Of a DNA stretch of 64,000 nt, positions 52,501 to 56,499 are shown one piece after another. Each line of letters begins with the position of its first letter. Position 1 is the stretch's first letter. The DNA is from Hippopus hippopus (lineage: Eukaryota; Mollusca; Bivalvia; Cardiida; Cardiidae). The stretch covers positions 51,460,845 to 51,524,844 of the forward strand of contig OX328105.1 in assembly GCA_946811185.2 (NCBI GenBank). The letters run 5' to 3'. A program made the translations under genes and the position numbers. Under the pieces are notes generated by a model. The model made no database searches, was not told the origin of the DNA, and worked only from the letters and a program-made list of their open reading frames with translations.

Positions 52501-54737
52501 ATTTTCACATTTTCCCATGTTTTTGAAAGGTTTTTCCCCTAGGGTCGTTAAAATTGGGAATTGTGGTACAAGGTTAAAAAACTTACATGTTCAGGGTCAT
52601 TAAAAGTTGGGACTGCTTGGTAAAGAGTTAAATACAAAGCAAAGACTTAATCATGATTGTTTTATTTTCACAGATCATTTAGCACGGAGACAGATCAGGG
52701 AAGAGCTGTGACAGATTCTCTATTACACAAGTATGGCAGACTTATCTTGAGACCGTCAGATGTTAAACAGGTAATTCATGCCAAAAAAAGCTGTAGTTGA
52801 GGACAATGTAGATCTAGATCAGAATGCATAGAACATGCAGTCTGATCTTGGATCTATGCTATAGGCTATTTTCATTTCAAAAGACATTCTAACAAAAATA
52901 ACTTTGAAAGCTGTATCTTCTATACAGAATGAGTATGCTCATTTCATGTGATGATTATGCTAATCCTTTACTAAACAATTCTGTTACTAACAACTACTAA
53001 ACAATTCTGGGTTGTAACTACCATAAAGAAAGAGCCTTTTGAAAACACTGTGGAAAAAGTAGAAAATGCTGGTTACCAGCATTTTCTACTTTTCCTACAA
53101 AGTTTTCTACTATGTCAAAGAACTTAAGATCTGTAGTATCGCTTTTGACAGATGCTTTAAATTCGGAAGAGTCTAGAAATTGTCATTTAGGAAAGGATTA
53201 ACTGTTAAGTCATCACCTCTTTCAACAGCAGACCACATGTAAAGATATTGTGTCCAAAGGGTTTTTAGCTCGGCTGGTGTCAAAGAAAATGTTGAGGTAT
53301 TGTCATAGCCCAGTTGTCCGCGCCTGCGTCATTTCGCAAAATCTTTGACCTTTTATTATATCTCTATCATAATCGTGTATGGTAAACTTAGACAAGATGA
53401 CAATTTTATTGTTTACTGTCAAAAGGAGAACCCATACAACAGAGGCAGGTAACCATCAAAGTATTTTTGACACAGTTATGCCCCTTTTTGTAATTTTCAC
53501 TGAAAATTAAGCAAATGCAGCCGAGTGTTGGCACCAGCATGCAGTGCTCTTGTTTTAGATAACTTTTGCCAAGGCCATTTATGCTACTTAATTAAATGTA
53601 AAGATTGAGTTAATGTTCCTGAGTCCTGTAGCTGGGTTTATATTGCACCAGGCTTGCATACAAGCATTCTAACTTCAGGGGCAACTCTTATAAAACTTGA
53701 GTTTGTGATCAACTGAGTTTGTGCTCAAACTTCAAACTTTATAAGTGCATCTGCGGTTACAAAAATGAGAAATAAACTTTCATTTGCTAAAGAGAAGGAA
53801 AGGGAAGTTTGAAAAGTTAAAAAATTGCTCTGCGGTTATCAAATGAATTGTGTATAAGTTTGAAATTCCATGCTCTGCTGATTTGAGCATGAATGAAGTT
53901 TTGTAAGCACCTACCCAGATTCAAGCTTTCCGAAGCCTTTGTCAAAAACCTGATAGTAGTCACTGCAGCAGGATTAATTCTTTTTTCATGGCTTAATATT
54001 TCCCCAAAGATGTTGTAAGAGAAAAGTAGCCATTGGCTTAGAAAAGATATTGTGCAATGTACTGGTGTAACCTTGTACCAAACAACCAAACTTTAGATTT
54101 GACCTAATGAAAAACATATGACAAGATGAATGAGGCTGAATTGATCAAATTTGCCTTTGAAAGGATAGAAAACATTGGGGGAAAAGGAGAAAATGCTGAT
54201 TACCAGTATTTTCTCATTTCCCACAATGTTCAAAGAGTTTTTTCAGGGTAGGTAAAAGTTAAGATTATGTGGTAAAGAGATAAAAAAGCTTCAGGAAGGC
54301 ATGAGTGAATGCACAAGGTGCCATGATATTACTAATATAAAGTTGAAAATGGTGTTTACCCTTTACCAAACAATTCCTACATATTAGCAACCCTGTAGAA
54401 GAAGGCTTTTGAAAACATTGAAGGAAAGGAGAAAATGGTGGTAACCAGCATTTTCTCCTTTACCCACAATGAGTTTTTTACCCTTTCAAAAAATAATTTT
54501 TATGTTTTGAATAACATTTAATCTGTTGTCTGCAAATGCTTTCAATTTGATTAAGGCTACAATTTTGTTGTTTGGTAAGGAGTTTAACAGAAGTCAAAAT
54601 GTTGAAAATGATTCTGCATTCTTTAAGATCACTTTATAGTAATTATTTCTATCTTTCCTTTGCAGGCAAACAGTCTCCTTGCTTTTTTCTTCAATCAGCT
54701 CCTGCCTGACAGCAACCTTGAAATAAAAAATCTCTAG
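19381..54737 (+). CDS. DNAAF8: Dynein axonemal assembly factor 8-like protein with five NDK-like modules
   Basis: The protein is about 1723 aa, from 27 coding exons: 19381-19548, 20069-20216, 20696-21118, 22629-22736, 23139-23405, 24220-24360, 25170-25293, 28107-28218, 29046-29200, 31862-31997, 32467-32608, 33670-33908, 34443-34575, 36197-37105, 37765-37980, 39136-39375, 41250-41429, 42106-42355, 43022-43256, 46209-46401, 47583-47677, 48231-48324, 49057-49174, 50170-50260, 51088-51173, 52674-52770, 54666-54737. Every junction is GT-AG with matching phase. Residues 1-420 are acidic and disordered with two W(S/A)DIP motifs; TIFIDLR at 427-433 matches a motif I recall from human C16orf71/DNAAF8; a charged coiled coil covers about 515-580. 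NDK-like modules lie at about 828-965, 1025-1200, 1200-1345, 1375-1538 and 1578-1715. DNAAF8 family members act in the cytoplasm in assembly of outer-arm axonemal dynein. The NDK-like modules lack an NxxHGSDS motif, so they are probably structural. The ortholog call rests on remembered motifs; the exon structure is read directly. Confidence 0.78.
19680..19990. mobile_element. two decayed MITE cores in intron 1
   Basis: Hairpin cores GAAAAGAAGAAAATGATAGC (about 19742) and GGGAAAAGGAGAAAATAATG (about 19912). Their termini are not clear. Confidence 0.45.
20069..20216 (+). CDS. DNAAF8: DNAAF8-like exon 2
   Basis: Between ATCTAG and GTGAGC, phase 0 in and 1 out. It encodes an acidic Ser/Thr-rich stretch including SGESLLDLSFTQTEKK. 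Confidence 0.75.
20270..20330. repeat. palindromic repeat, GATCAAGATCAGACTGCAC family
   Basis: A near-perfect inverted repeat around AAAATG: GTAGATCAAGATCAGACTGC and its complement. Related copies are at about 38145, 46095, 52805, 55430, 59215, 61444, 62709 and 63710. Confidence 0.75.
20450..20645 (+). repeat. SINE body and tail
   Basis: It contains TTCATTCCTCTTGCTGCTGA, AGGAAGTATGGATAGGTGCA and the tail AACTGAAATAATGTTGGAAA. The tRNA head is missing. Confidence 0.6.
20696..21118 (+). CDS. DNAAF8: DNAAF8-like exon 3 (W-DIP motifs)
   Basis: Phase 1 in and 1 out, 141 residues. It contains two copies of a short motif, SSWSDIP and VSWADIP, about 31 residues apart, then a Lys/Asp-rich segment and a Pro/Ser stretch. 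The donor is GTACAG. Confidence 0.8.
21190..22460 (+). repeat. tandem repeat array in intron 3
   Basis: It starts with the pyrimidine-rich run GTCCGTCCGTCTGTCCATCC, then about five units of 140-160 bases, each with GGCCTAGGGCTACCAAATTT and TATAGCCCTGGGGTCA. Same family as 2030-3000. Confidence 0.8.
21365..21378. promoter_or_regulatory. perfect RFX X-box-like palindrome in a repeat
   Basis: GTTGCCATGGCAAC, identical to 2217-2230 in the sister repeat. It matches the RFX consensus (GTTNCCATGGNAAC). It is probably a repeat constant rather than a selected site. Confidence 0.3.
22629..22736 (+). CDS. DNAAF8: DNAAF8-like exon 4
   Basis: Between TTTTACAG and GTAAAA, phase 1/1. It encodes a hydrophilic segment with one Trp (PRQAWSLTADE). 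Confidence 0.7.
22850..23085 (+). mobile_element. TTAA MITE in intron 4
   Basis: It starts TTGACTCTTTACTGCAGGAC; the core GGGAAAAGGAAAAAATGCTG pairs well with its mirror. Confidence 0.7.
23139..23405 (+). CDS. DNAAF8: DNAAF8-like exon 5
   Basis: Between TTTCTAG and GTGAGT, phase 1/1. It encodes a helix-forming start (MTLIQRLAQMSMEKYG) followed by acidic disorder and a Gly-rich end (MLWGGGENVG). Confidence 0.75.
24220..24360 (+). CDS. DNAAF8: DNAAF8-like exon 6 (proline-rich)
   Basis: Between ACCACAG and GTAGGT, phase 1/1. The second half is proline-rich (RKPPLPPSVPPPTEP), a possible SH3- or WW-type ligand. Confidence 0.72.
24398..24625. repeat. GGGGCTTAA-type repeat, diverged
   Basis: GAAAAGGGGCTTTAACACAT, ATCCAAGTCAGCCTGCACAA and ATGGATATTATGGATGATCC are shared with copies at about 39775, 55645, 60035 and 63800. 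Confidence 0.55.
24873..25096 (+). mobile_element. TTAA MITE in intron 6
   Basis: Its right end GTGTGGTAAAGGGTTAA is intact and lies 73 bases before the acceptor of exon 7. Confidence 0.7.
25170..25293 (+). CDS. DNAAF8: DNAAF8-like exon 7 (TIFIDLR motif)
   Basis: Between ATTTTCAG and GTGAGA, phase 1 in and 2 out. It contains TIFIDLR followed by a Gln-rich helix. This motif is the main reason for the DNAAF8 assignment. Confidence 0.8.
25324..25550 (+). mobile_element. TTAA MITE, well preserved
   Basis: TTAAGTCTTTACCAAACGAC to TGTGTAGTAGAGGGTTAA. It begins 30 bases after the exon 7 donor. Confidence 0.8.
26130..26370 (+). mobile_element. decayed TTAA MITE remnants in intron 7
   Basis: A copy with a deleted core ends GTGTGGTAAAGGGTTAA at about 26300 and runs directly into the left end of another. 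Confidence 0.5.
26445..26680 (-). repeat. SINE with tRNA-like head
   Basis: On the minus strand it reads a head with GCTCAGTGGTGAGTTCGATA and ends in the complement of GGGGTTTAACGCC. It lies in intron 7. Confidence 0.6.
26888..27625. mobile_element. Tc1/mariner-Tigger-like nonautonomous element
   Basis: The ends CCGTACTTTACGGACAATAA and the complement of TATTCTCCGGAAAATACGG are inverted, with TA on both sides (26886-26887 and 27626-27627). The interior 27170-27400 resembles 30415-30650. No intact transposase. Confidence 0.75.
27770..27991 (+). mobile_element. TTAA MITE in intron 7
   Basis: TTAACCCTTTACCACACAAC on the left and GTGTGGTTAAGGGTTTA on the right; the core is a strong hairpin. Confidence 0.8.
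28107..28218 (+). CDS. DNAAF8: DNAAF8-like exon 8 (acidic patch)
   Basis: Acceptor TTTCAG, donor GTATAC, phase 2 in and 0 out. The acidic run SASDDSDEDNVDDW follows the TIFIDLR exon, in the same order as I recall for the human protein. Confidence 0.75.
28376..28672 (+). repeat. SINE, tRNA-headed, nearly full length
   Basis: The head has a B-box-like GATTCGAATCCCC (28432). The body has TTTATCCCTCTCTCACTGCT and CTCCAGGAAAGCATGGATAG; the tail has ATATAACTGAAATGATGTTG. Partner of 47106-47410. Confidence 0.75.
28845..28983 (+). mobile_element. TTAA MITE, core and right half
   Basis: The perfect hairpin GAGAAAATGCTGGTTACCAG lies in its centre; the left half is lost. Confidence 0.65.
29046..29200 (+). 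CDS. DNAAF8: DNAAF8-like exon 9
   Basis: The acceptor GTTCAG keeps phase 0; an alternative TTTTAG at 29035 would introduce an early stop when joined to exon 8. It encodes the start of a charged coiled coil (RQRVLEEREKEKRQEII). Confidence 0.75.
29280..29445 (+). mobile_element. TTAA MITE, right end truncated
   Basis: It includes a core around GATACTGCTGATTAGCAGTA. It ends against the TTAA that opens the next copy. Confidence 0.6.
29460..31723. mobile_element. Tc1/mariner-derived inverted dimer
   Basis: The ends CAGGCTGTCGAAAAA and the complement of CAGGGTGTCCAAAAA are flanked by TA (29458-29459, 31724-31725). The arms match over about 500 bases each once the nested insert is removed. Both carry C-terminal mariner transposase remnants in opposite directions: (T)WPAHRPDLNSCDVFLSGYL on the minus strand (about 31075-31150) and PAHRPDLSSCDFFLSGYLKS on the plus strand (about 31285-31345). 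Both are broken by stops. Confidence 0.82.
29584..30840. mobile_element. Tigger/pogo-like element nested in the mariner dimer
   Basis: The ends CAGTAAAATCTTGGTAGTT and the complement of CAGTGGAATCTCGTTAGTT are inverted, with TA duplicated (29582-29583 and 30841-30842). The other arm of the dimer (about 31597-31612) shows the same site without the insertion. An 88-aa frame at 30244-30510 has no recognisable domain. Confidence 0.82.
31862..31997 (+). CDS. DNAAF8: DNAAF8-like exon 10 (coiled coil)
   Basis: Between TCTTACAG and GTAATG, phase 2 in and 0 out. It continues the coiled coil (KLREQQEHERQAKLRL) and ends in NIPTVFDM. It begins just past the nested transposon block. Confidence 0.78.
32165..32425 (+). 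repeat. SINE, diverged
   Basis: Its head has GTCATGGGTTCAAATCC (B-box-like). The body has TATTCATTCCTCTTTCACTG and CTTCAGGAATTCATGGATAT; the tail has GAGTGAAATAATTGTGAAAA. Confidence 0.6.
32467..32608 (+). CDS. DNAAF8: DNAAF8-like exon 11
   Basis: Between ATACAG and GTACAC, phase 0 in and 1 out. It encodes a beta-prone segment (CVLLTVYLSSNGEIVVHRG). Confidence 0.75.
32620..32960. mobile_element. two decayed MITE copies in intron 11
   Basis: The first is in minus orientation with core TGGAGAAAATGCTGGTATCC (about 32688); the second is in plus orientation from about 32845, without its right half. Confidence 0.5.
33395..33626 (-). mobile_element. TTAA MITE just before exon 12
   Basis: ATTTACCACACAATCCCAAC to TTGTGGGGTAAGGGGTTG. 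It ends 43 bases from the exon 12 acceptor. Confidence 0.7.
33670..33908 (+). CDS. DNAAF8: DNAAF8-like exon 12
   Basis: Between TATGTAG and GTGAGT, phase 1 in and 0 out. It is a hydrophobic segment (TTLLTWLLALVPQNY) with a basic end (YVPKNKKAK). The last 36 coding bases plus 12 intron bases recur at 37436-37483. Confidence 0.8.
34443..34575 (+). CDS. DNAAF8: DNAAF8-like exon 13
   Basis: Between TACCACAG and GTTTGT, phase 0 in and 1 out. It encodes FQQHLVKYFSTNTLHSVCPW and a short linker. Confidence 0.75.
34705..35460 (+). repeat. dispersed molluscan repeat interrupted by a SINE
   Basis: The blocks TTATGCCCCTTTTTTGGCTT (34983) and TCTCATTAC-type TCTGTCATTACTGAAGATAT (35297) recur at 49735-49990, 50430-50715 and 53255-53560. 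Confidence 0.6.
35020..35235 (-). repeat. SINE nested in the dispersed repeat
   Basis: The tRNA-like head reads, on the minus strand, GGTCCTGCATGGCTCAGTGG; the tail complement is ACATTATTTCAGTCATATC. Almost the same element as 61965-62180. Confidence 0.7.
35914..36142 (+). mobile_element. TTAA MITE, reference-quality copy
   Basis: 229 bp from TTAACTCTTTACCAAACGAC to GTGTGGTAAAGGGTTAA. The centre is a nearly perfect hairpin: about 29-base arms starting AACATTGTGGGAAAAGGAG on either side of TTA. Confidence 0.9.
36197..37105 (+). CDS. DNAAF8: DNAAF8-like exon 14 (NDK-like module 1 and start of module 2)
   Basis: The largest exon, 303 residues, phase 1/1. Module 1 includes AARSLWLDAVGPSDPVLARR and DPNSLCALYGG, the NDK landmark (GPTDP..ARR.DP.SLR...G); the His-containing motif is replaced by ECLLFCPRN. 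Module 2 begins with SEIVLVLSPL and GFQIVGVRRCRLS. The sequence joins directly to the exon at 37765, giving ...RASTLG-ITGEGVKAF. Confidence 0.85.
37436..37483 (+). repeat. intronic copy of the 3' end and splice donor of exon 12
   Basis: It matches 33873-33920 over 48 bases with one mismatch (AAT to GAT, Asn to Asp), including the donor GTGAGTTG. It lies in an open frame that begins near 37337 but is out of phase with the flanking exons. Confidence 0.75.
37520..37710 (-). mobile_element. TTAA MITE, diverged, intron 14
   Basis: The core GAGAAAATGCTGATAACCAG pairs imperfectly with CATCTTATTCTTTTCCCAC. Confidence 0.55.
37765..37980 (+). CDS. DNAAF8: DNAAF8-like exon 15
   Basis: Acceptor CATCAG, donor GTAAAG, phase 1/1. 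It holds STIFQLRKENASHSAASL, equivalent to the NDK 'PVVAMVWEG-NAV' region of module 2. Confidence 0.8.
38464..38669 (+). mobile_element. TTAA MITE in intron 15
   Basis: The core hairpin is near-perfect (GTGGGAAAAGGAGAAAATGC and mirror). The left end is diverged (TTAACCCTTTCTGAAACAAC). Confidence 0.7.
38775..38984 (-). mobile_element. TTAA MITE abutting the decayed exon copy
   Basis: It ends GTCTGGTAAAGGGATAA directly before the pseudo-exon at 39004. The right arm of the core hairpin is partly deleted. Confidence 0.6.
39004..39110 (+). pseudogene. decayed copy of DNAAF8-like exon 16
   Basis: The bases at 39011-39064 translate to FTLDSQHILYAARFTHAL, against FPLESQHMLHAARYSDAL in the real exon (39159-39212): 11 of 18 residues match. 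Nine of the 14 base differences are at third codon positions. A stop follows at about 39101 and no phase-matched acceptor exists; a MITE end abuts it upstream. Confidence 0.7.
39136..39375 (+). CDS. DNAAF8: DNAAF8-like exon 16
   Basis: Acceptor TTAATAG, donor GTAAGC, phase 1/1. It encodes SFPLESQHMLHAARYSDAL and the entry into module 3 (QVTVLMLLGHEI). A diverged copy of its 5' part lies 148 bases upstream. Confidence 0.8.
39775..39965. repeat. GGGGCTTAATGCA-type palindromic repeat
   Basis: GAAAGGGGGCTTAATGCACC, CGGCCTGTGTAGACTACGCAG and GGTGCATTAAACCC bracket a short inverted core. It is intron sequence. Confidence 0.6.
40457..40685 (+). mobile_element. TTAA MITE, well preserved
   Basis: TGAACTCTTTACCACATGAC to GTGTGGTAAAGAATTTAA. 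The core reads ATAGTGGGAAAAGGGGAAAA and pairs with CTCCTTTTCCCACTAT. Confidence 0.8.
41030..41200 (+). repeat. SINE body and tail, intron 16
   Basis: GGTCATGTGGGAAAGCAGCC, CTCCAGGAAAGCATAGATAG and ATATTACTGAAATGATGTTA are in SINE order. It ends 40-60 bases before exon 17. Confidence 0.6.
41250..41429 (+). CDS. DNAAF8: DNAAF8-like exon 17 (module 3)
   Basis: Acceptor TTTTTTCAG, donor GTACAG, phase 1/1. Its LELLGMKWLP equals the NDK beta strand normally read as FKIVALK. Confidence 0.8.
41460..41820. mobile_element. two partial TTAA MITEs, intron 17
   Basis: A plus copy to 41661 (TTTAGGAAAGGGTTAA) with most of its core lost, then a minus copy starting at about 41660 (AATGCTTTATCAAACAGTAT). Confidence 0.5.
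42106..42355 (+). CDS. DNAAF8: DNAAF8-like exon 18 (module 3 end)
   Basis: Acceptor TTTTTCAG, donor GTAAGT, phase 1 in and 2 out. PCMVLALRGVNAFEKLDRII is a diverged NDK core; HSRNAEEAYTFVRLFFTER is the final NDK helix. Confidence 0.8.
43022..43256 (+). CDS. DNAAF8: DNAAF8-like exon 19 (module 4 start)
   Basis: There are three overlapping AG acceptors at 43018, 43021 and 43024, all in frame (NAGNAG-type), so isoforms may differ by one or two residues. It encodes TTFLVIKPRAFKRHLTKIL and GFKLVGLKLLVLDEERAK, the clearest NDK signature in the gene. The donor is GTATGC, phase 0 out. Confidence 0.85.
43441..43461. repeat. (GATA)n microsatellite
   Basis: GATAGATAGATAGATAGAT; it lies at the end of a partial MITE (43330-43440). 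Confidence 0.85.
43580..45040 (-). repeat. tandem array of a divergent TTAA-MITE subtype
   Basis: Six head-to-tail units start with CCTTTACCAAATAAACCCTGG-like ends at about 43586, 43869, 44162, 44417, 44606 and 44856. Each has CTACAATGTTTTCT and TTGTCGTCTGCAAATACTTT. A second motif, ATACATGTAACAATAATT, sits between some units. The array lies in intron 19. Confidence 0.75.
45641..45870 (+). mobile_element. TTAA MITE, reference-quality copy
   Basis: 230 bp with both TTAA ends (TTAACTGTTTACCAAACGAC to GTGTGGTAAAGAGTTAA) and a near-perfect hairpin starting AACATGGTGGGAAAAGGAG. Confidence 0.88.
45945..46025 (+). repeat. tRNA-like SINE head fragment
   Basis: TGTGTGGCGTAGTGTAGGAC (A-box-like) and a degenerate B box AGGGATTGAGCCAC. 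It has no body. Confidence 0.4.
46209..46401 (+). CDS. DNAAF8: DNAAF8-like exon 20 (module 4 core)
   Basis: Acceptor TTGCCAG, donor GTAAGT, phase 0 in and 1 out. It contains LTSGPCMCVSVLRENAVKKL and LLGPEDALSARRQSQ, ending GIDSVRNGIF, where active NDKs have the catalytic His shortly after N. Confidence 0.85.
46410..47100. other. intron 20, unrecognised part
   Basis: AT-rich single-copy-looking sequence; I see no gene or clear repeat. Confidence 0.4.
47106..47410 (+). repeat. SINE, tRNA-headed, full length
   Basis: Head with A-box-like AATGGCGCAGTCTGTAGC and B-box GGTTCAATCCC. The body has ATTTATTCCTCTCTCACTAC and CTCCAGGAAAGCATGGATAG; the tail is ATATAACTGAAATAATGTTG. I recall this type from bivalve V-SINEs such as RUDI (name is an inference). 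Confidence 0.8.
47583..47677 (+). CDS. DNAAF8: DNAAF8-like exon 21 (module 4 end)
   Basis: Phase 1 in and 0 out. The sequence ASRSFKEAVEHQKVFFPDG aligns with the NDK tail HGSDS..SA..EI..FFP, with His lost. Confidence 0.8.
47700..48090. mobile_element. two partial TTAA MITEs, intron 21
   Basis: A plus copy at about 47700-47925 with half its hairpin deleted, then a minus fragment from 47998. Confidence 0.5.
48231..48324 (+). CDS. DNAAF8: DNAAF8-like exon 22 (linker)
   Basis: Acceptor CTGTTACAG, donor GTGAAA, phase 0 in and 1 out. It is a short charged linker between modules 4 and 5. Confidence 0.72.
48636..48917 (+). mobile_element. TTAA MITE with internal triplication
   Basis: The right flank carries the segment TGTTTTCAAAAGCCT three times (about 48801, 48828 and 48855), making the copy about 50 bases longer than the norm. 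Confidence 0.75.
49057..49174 (+). CDS. DNAAF8: DNAAF8-like exon 23 (module 5 start)
   Basis: Acceptor CTTTAG, donor GTAGGT, phase 1 in and 2 out. TTCIVITPVLMKKMGSHYG matches the NDK first strand and following loop. Confidence 0.8.
49347..49575 (+). mobile_element. TTAA MITE in intron 23
   Basis: TTAACTTTTTATCAAATGAC at the left; the right end is diverged (TTTTGCAAAGGTTT). Confidence 0.6.
49735..50715 (+). repeat. two copies of the dispersed molluscan repeat flanking exon 24
   Basis: 49735-49990 and 50430-50715 share TAATATCTCTGT, ACTTGGACTAGTTGTTAACT-like and TTATGCCC blocks. Exon 24 lies between them. Confidence 0.55.
50170..50260 (+). CDS. DNAAF8: DNAAF8-like exon 24 (module 5)
   Basis: Acceptor AATACAG, donor GTAAAT, phase 2 in and 0 out. 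FEFIGARMVHFTQEQAEHF is a typical NDK strand-helix unit. Confidence 0.82.
51088..51173 (+). CDS. DNAAF8: DNAAF8-like exon 25 (module 5)
   Basis: Acceptor CCTACAG, donor GTAAGT, phase 0 in and 2 out. VPLLVSGASIVIALQRDNAV corresponds to the NDK 'MSSGPVVAMVLEG-NAV' block. Confidence 0.82.
51220..51443 (+). mobile_element. TTAA MITE, well preserved, intron 25
   Basis: TTAATCCGTTACAACAGAGT to GTGTGGTAAAAGATTAA. The core is perfect around GGTCACC. Confidence 0.8.
51640..51990 (+). repeat. two-unit tandem repeat, intron 25
   Basis: Period about 145 bases; each unit has GTTTGACCTAGGACC, TCATGACCCAAGGAGGTGCC and TCACATGGGTCAAA. It is preceded by the CTGTCTGTCAGCC run. Confidence 0.75.
52230..52640 (+). 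mobile_element. nested and adjacent TTAA MITEs, intron 25
   Basis: A partial copy with a perfect core (GAGAAAATACTGGTTACCAG), a second copy at 52373-52577, and a third right-end fragment ending GCTTGGTAAAGAGTTAA at about 52631. Confidence 0.65.
52674..52770 (+). CDS. DNAAF8: DNAAF8-like exon 26 (module 5)
   Basis: Acceptor TTTCACAG, donor GTAATT, phase 2 in and 0 out. It encodes DSLLHKYGRLILRPSDVKQ; the HGSDS position reads LRPSD. Confidence 0.8.
52960..53205 (-). mobile_element. TTAA MITE, intron 26
   Basis: The core GTAGAAAATGCTGGTTACCA mirrors CATTTTCTACTTTTCC. The left end shows the internal duplication CTAAACAATTCTG. Confidence 0.65.
54070..54587. mobile_element. MITE pair in opposite orientation before exon 27
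   Basis: Plus copy 54070-54285, then minus copy 54355-54587 (GTTTACCCTTTACCAAACAA to GGTAAGGAGTTTAA), which ends about 78 bases before the last exon. A SINE tail remnant lies between them. Confidence 0.65.
54666..54737 (+). CDS. DNAAF8: DNAAF8-like exon 27 (C-terminus and stop)
   Basis: Acceptor TTTGCAG, phase 0. It encodes ANSLLAFFFNQLLPDSN, the last NDK-type helix, and ends at TAG (54735-54737). Confidence 0.82.
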   Translation, partial: ANSLLAFFFNQLLPDSNLEIKNL

Positions 54738-54825
54738 AGGAAATGATGAATTGCATGTGTAAAATTGCTCAGCCCACAATAATTTTGAATATTTGACAGA
54801 GTAATACCAAAATATTTAACTAAAG

Positions 54826-54831
54826 ATTAAA
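54826..54831 (+). terminator. candidate poly(A) signal of the DNAAF8-like gene
   Basis: ATTAAA lies about 90 bases after the stop codon. It is the nearest recognisable variant signal; no AATAAA is seen before it. Confidence 0.35.
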
Positions 54832-54837
54832 CCTGTT

Positions 54838-56076
54838 TTTACATCAAGGCTCACGACTTTGATCAGTCAGTTTAGGTGGTTGGTCCCCGGAAATCAAACC
54901 AGTACTTTCACAGTCAAACAGGTAGTTCTGAAGGTTGATCCTACTTGTCAGGGGATTTGAAACTTATGAAATGAGAGGCAGATACTCTAACCTTCACCTC
55001 TGTTCCACACAAAGATGTAATAAGCAAGTATACATGCTGTATGTGAGTTTCAGCAAACTGGACAGAGATAAAAGGTTGCTTGAAGTCAACAACGTATGCT
55101 ACTAGTATATAAGTTGTACAAAAGAGCCTTTTCCGAAATTGATAGAGCTCAGTCTTAAATGGCTTCTTTTGATAGAGATCAGTATTTAAAAGAGTGATTT
55201 AATTTGCACTTGTTTTTTATACATTCATGTATTTCACTTATATGGCAAATTACAGTATGGGGGATAAATATGTTCTAAAGGTAATTTGAATAAGGAATGA
55301 ATTCATTCCTTACAGCAGGGAGAAAAAAAAAGACCAACAGACATTTTCAATAAGGAACAAAGACTGAAATAATTGACATTTCAAGATTGGTCATTTCCAG
55401 AGTGTCTCTGCAAAGCAAATATTGAAGAGCAAAGATCAGACTAAATGCTTTGTGCAGTCTGATCCAAATCTACACTGGATGCAAAGGGAACTAAAGTTGT
55501 GACAGGTGCTTTAAGAATTAAATTGTTCAAAATGAAAATGTTTGAAAAGTTTTATATTGTTAAGAGAATGATGAGCAGAGCAGTATTGTAGAATGTAAAA
55601 TCACTGTTTTTAAAGCTGCAGAATTTGAGTATTTTTTGCTGAAATTTGAGCCATGCTCTGGCAAAAGGGGGCTAAATGCATATTTGTGATGCATGATACC
55701 AAGCAAGTGATCACATGATCATGGATCCATGAAGTTCATTTTGTCTAACAACCAACGGGACCATAAGGCAAAGTGAACTTTGCAAATGCTGAAAATTAAC
55801 CTGTAGCAAAAAGTATCGGCGCAGATCAGCCTGCACATGCAGATGCATTAAGCCCCCTTCTCGTAGAGCATGGGTCATTTATATTTGTATATCAATTTTA
55901 AGATGTTTCATTGTTGATGTGCCTGTATTCACTTTTTAAGTGTATATTTTTTTTTTTACTCTTAAAAAATTATTTTGATTATTTTGATAATATATGAAAT
56001 CAGGGGCACTTTGCATTCCGATGGTCCCTGGAACTATGCACATTCTTGATTGTTGCCTAGTACTTGTGATCTTTGA
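54838..56076. other. 3' flank of the DNAAF8-like gene
   Basis: No gene is seen. It has a GATCAGACTAAATGC palindrome (about 55430-55480) and a GGGGGCTAAATGCA-type repeat (55645-55885). Confidence 0.5.
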
Positions 56077-56492
56077 TTAACCCTTTACTACATAATCCCA
56101 AGTTTTAAAGACCCATATAAATATGAATTTTGAAAACATTGTGGGAAAGGAGAAAATGCGGGTAACCAACAAAGATTAATTCCATTATATGAGCCACTTC
56201 AAATTTGTTGCCTGCAAATGCTTTTAAAATGGAAGAACCTAAAATTTTGTCATTTAGTTAAAGGTTTATTCCCTACCAAATAGAGAAAAATTAGACTAGT
56301 CCAGTTTGAAAGCACTTGCAGAGATGAAATTAAATGTGGATAATTGGTGAAATTTGTCTGTAAATGGTAACAAAATGTTATGGGAAAAAGAGAAAATGCT
56401 GATAACCAACATTTTCCCCTTTCCCCAGAATGTTTTCAAAAGCCTTCTTCCTCAAGGTTGTTAAAGCCTAGGATTGTTTGGAGACGTGTTAA
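56077..56492. mobile_element. MITE pair in opposite orientation
   Basis: Minus copy 56077-56268 lacks part of the core; plus copy 56268-56492 has core GAGAAAATGCTGATAACCAAC. Confidence 0.65.
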
Positions 56493-56499
56493 AGAATTA

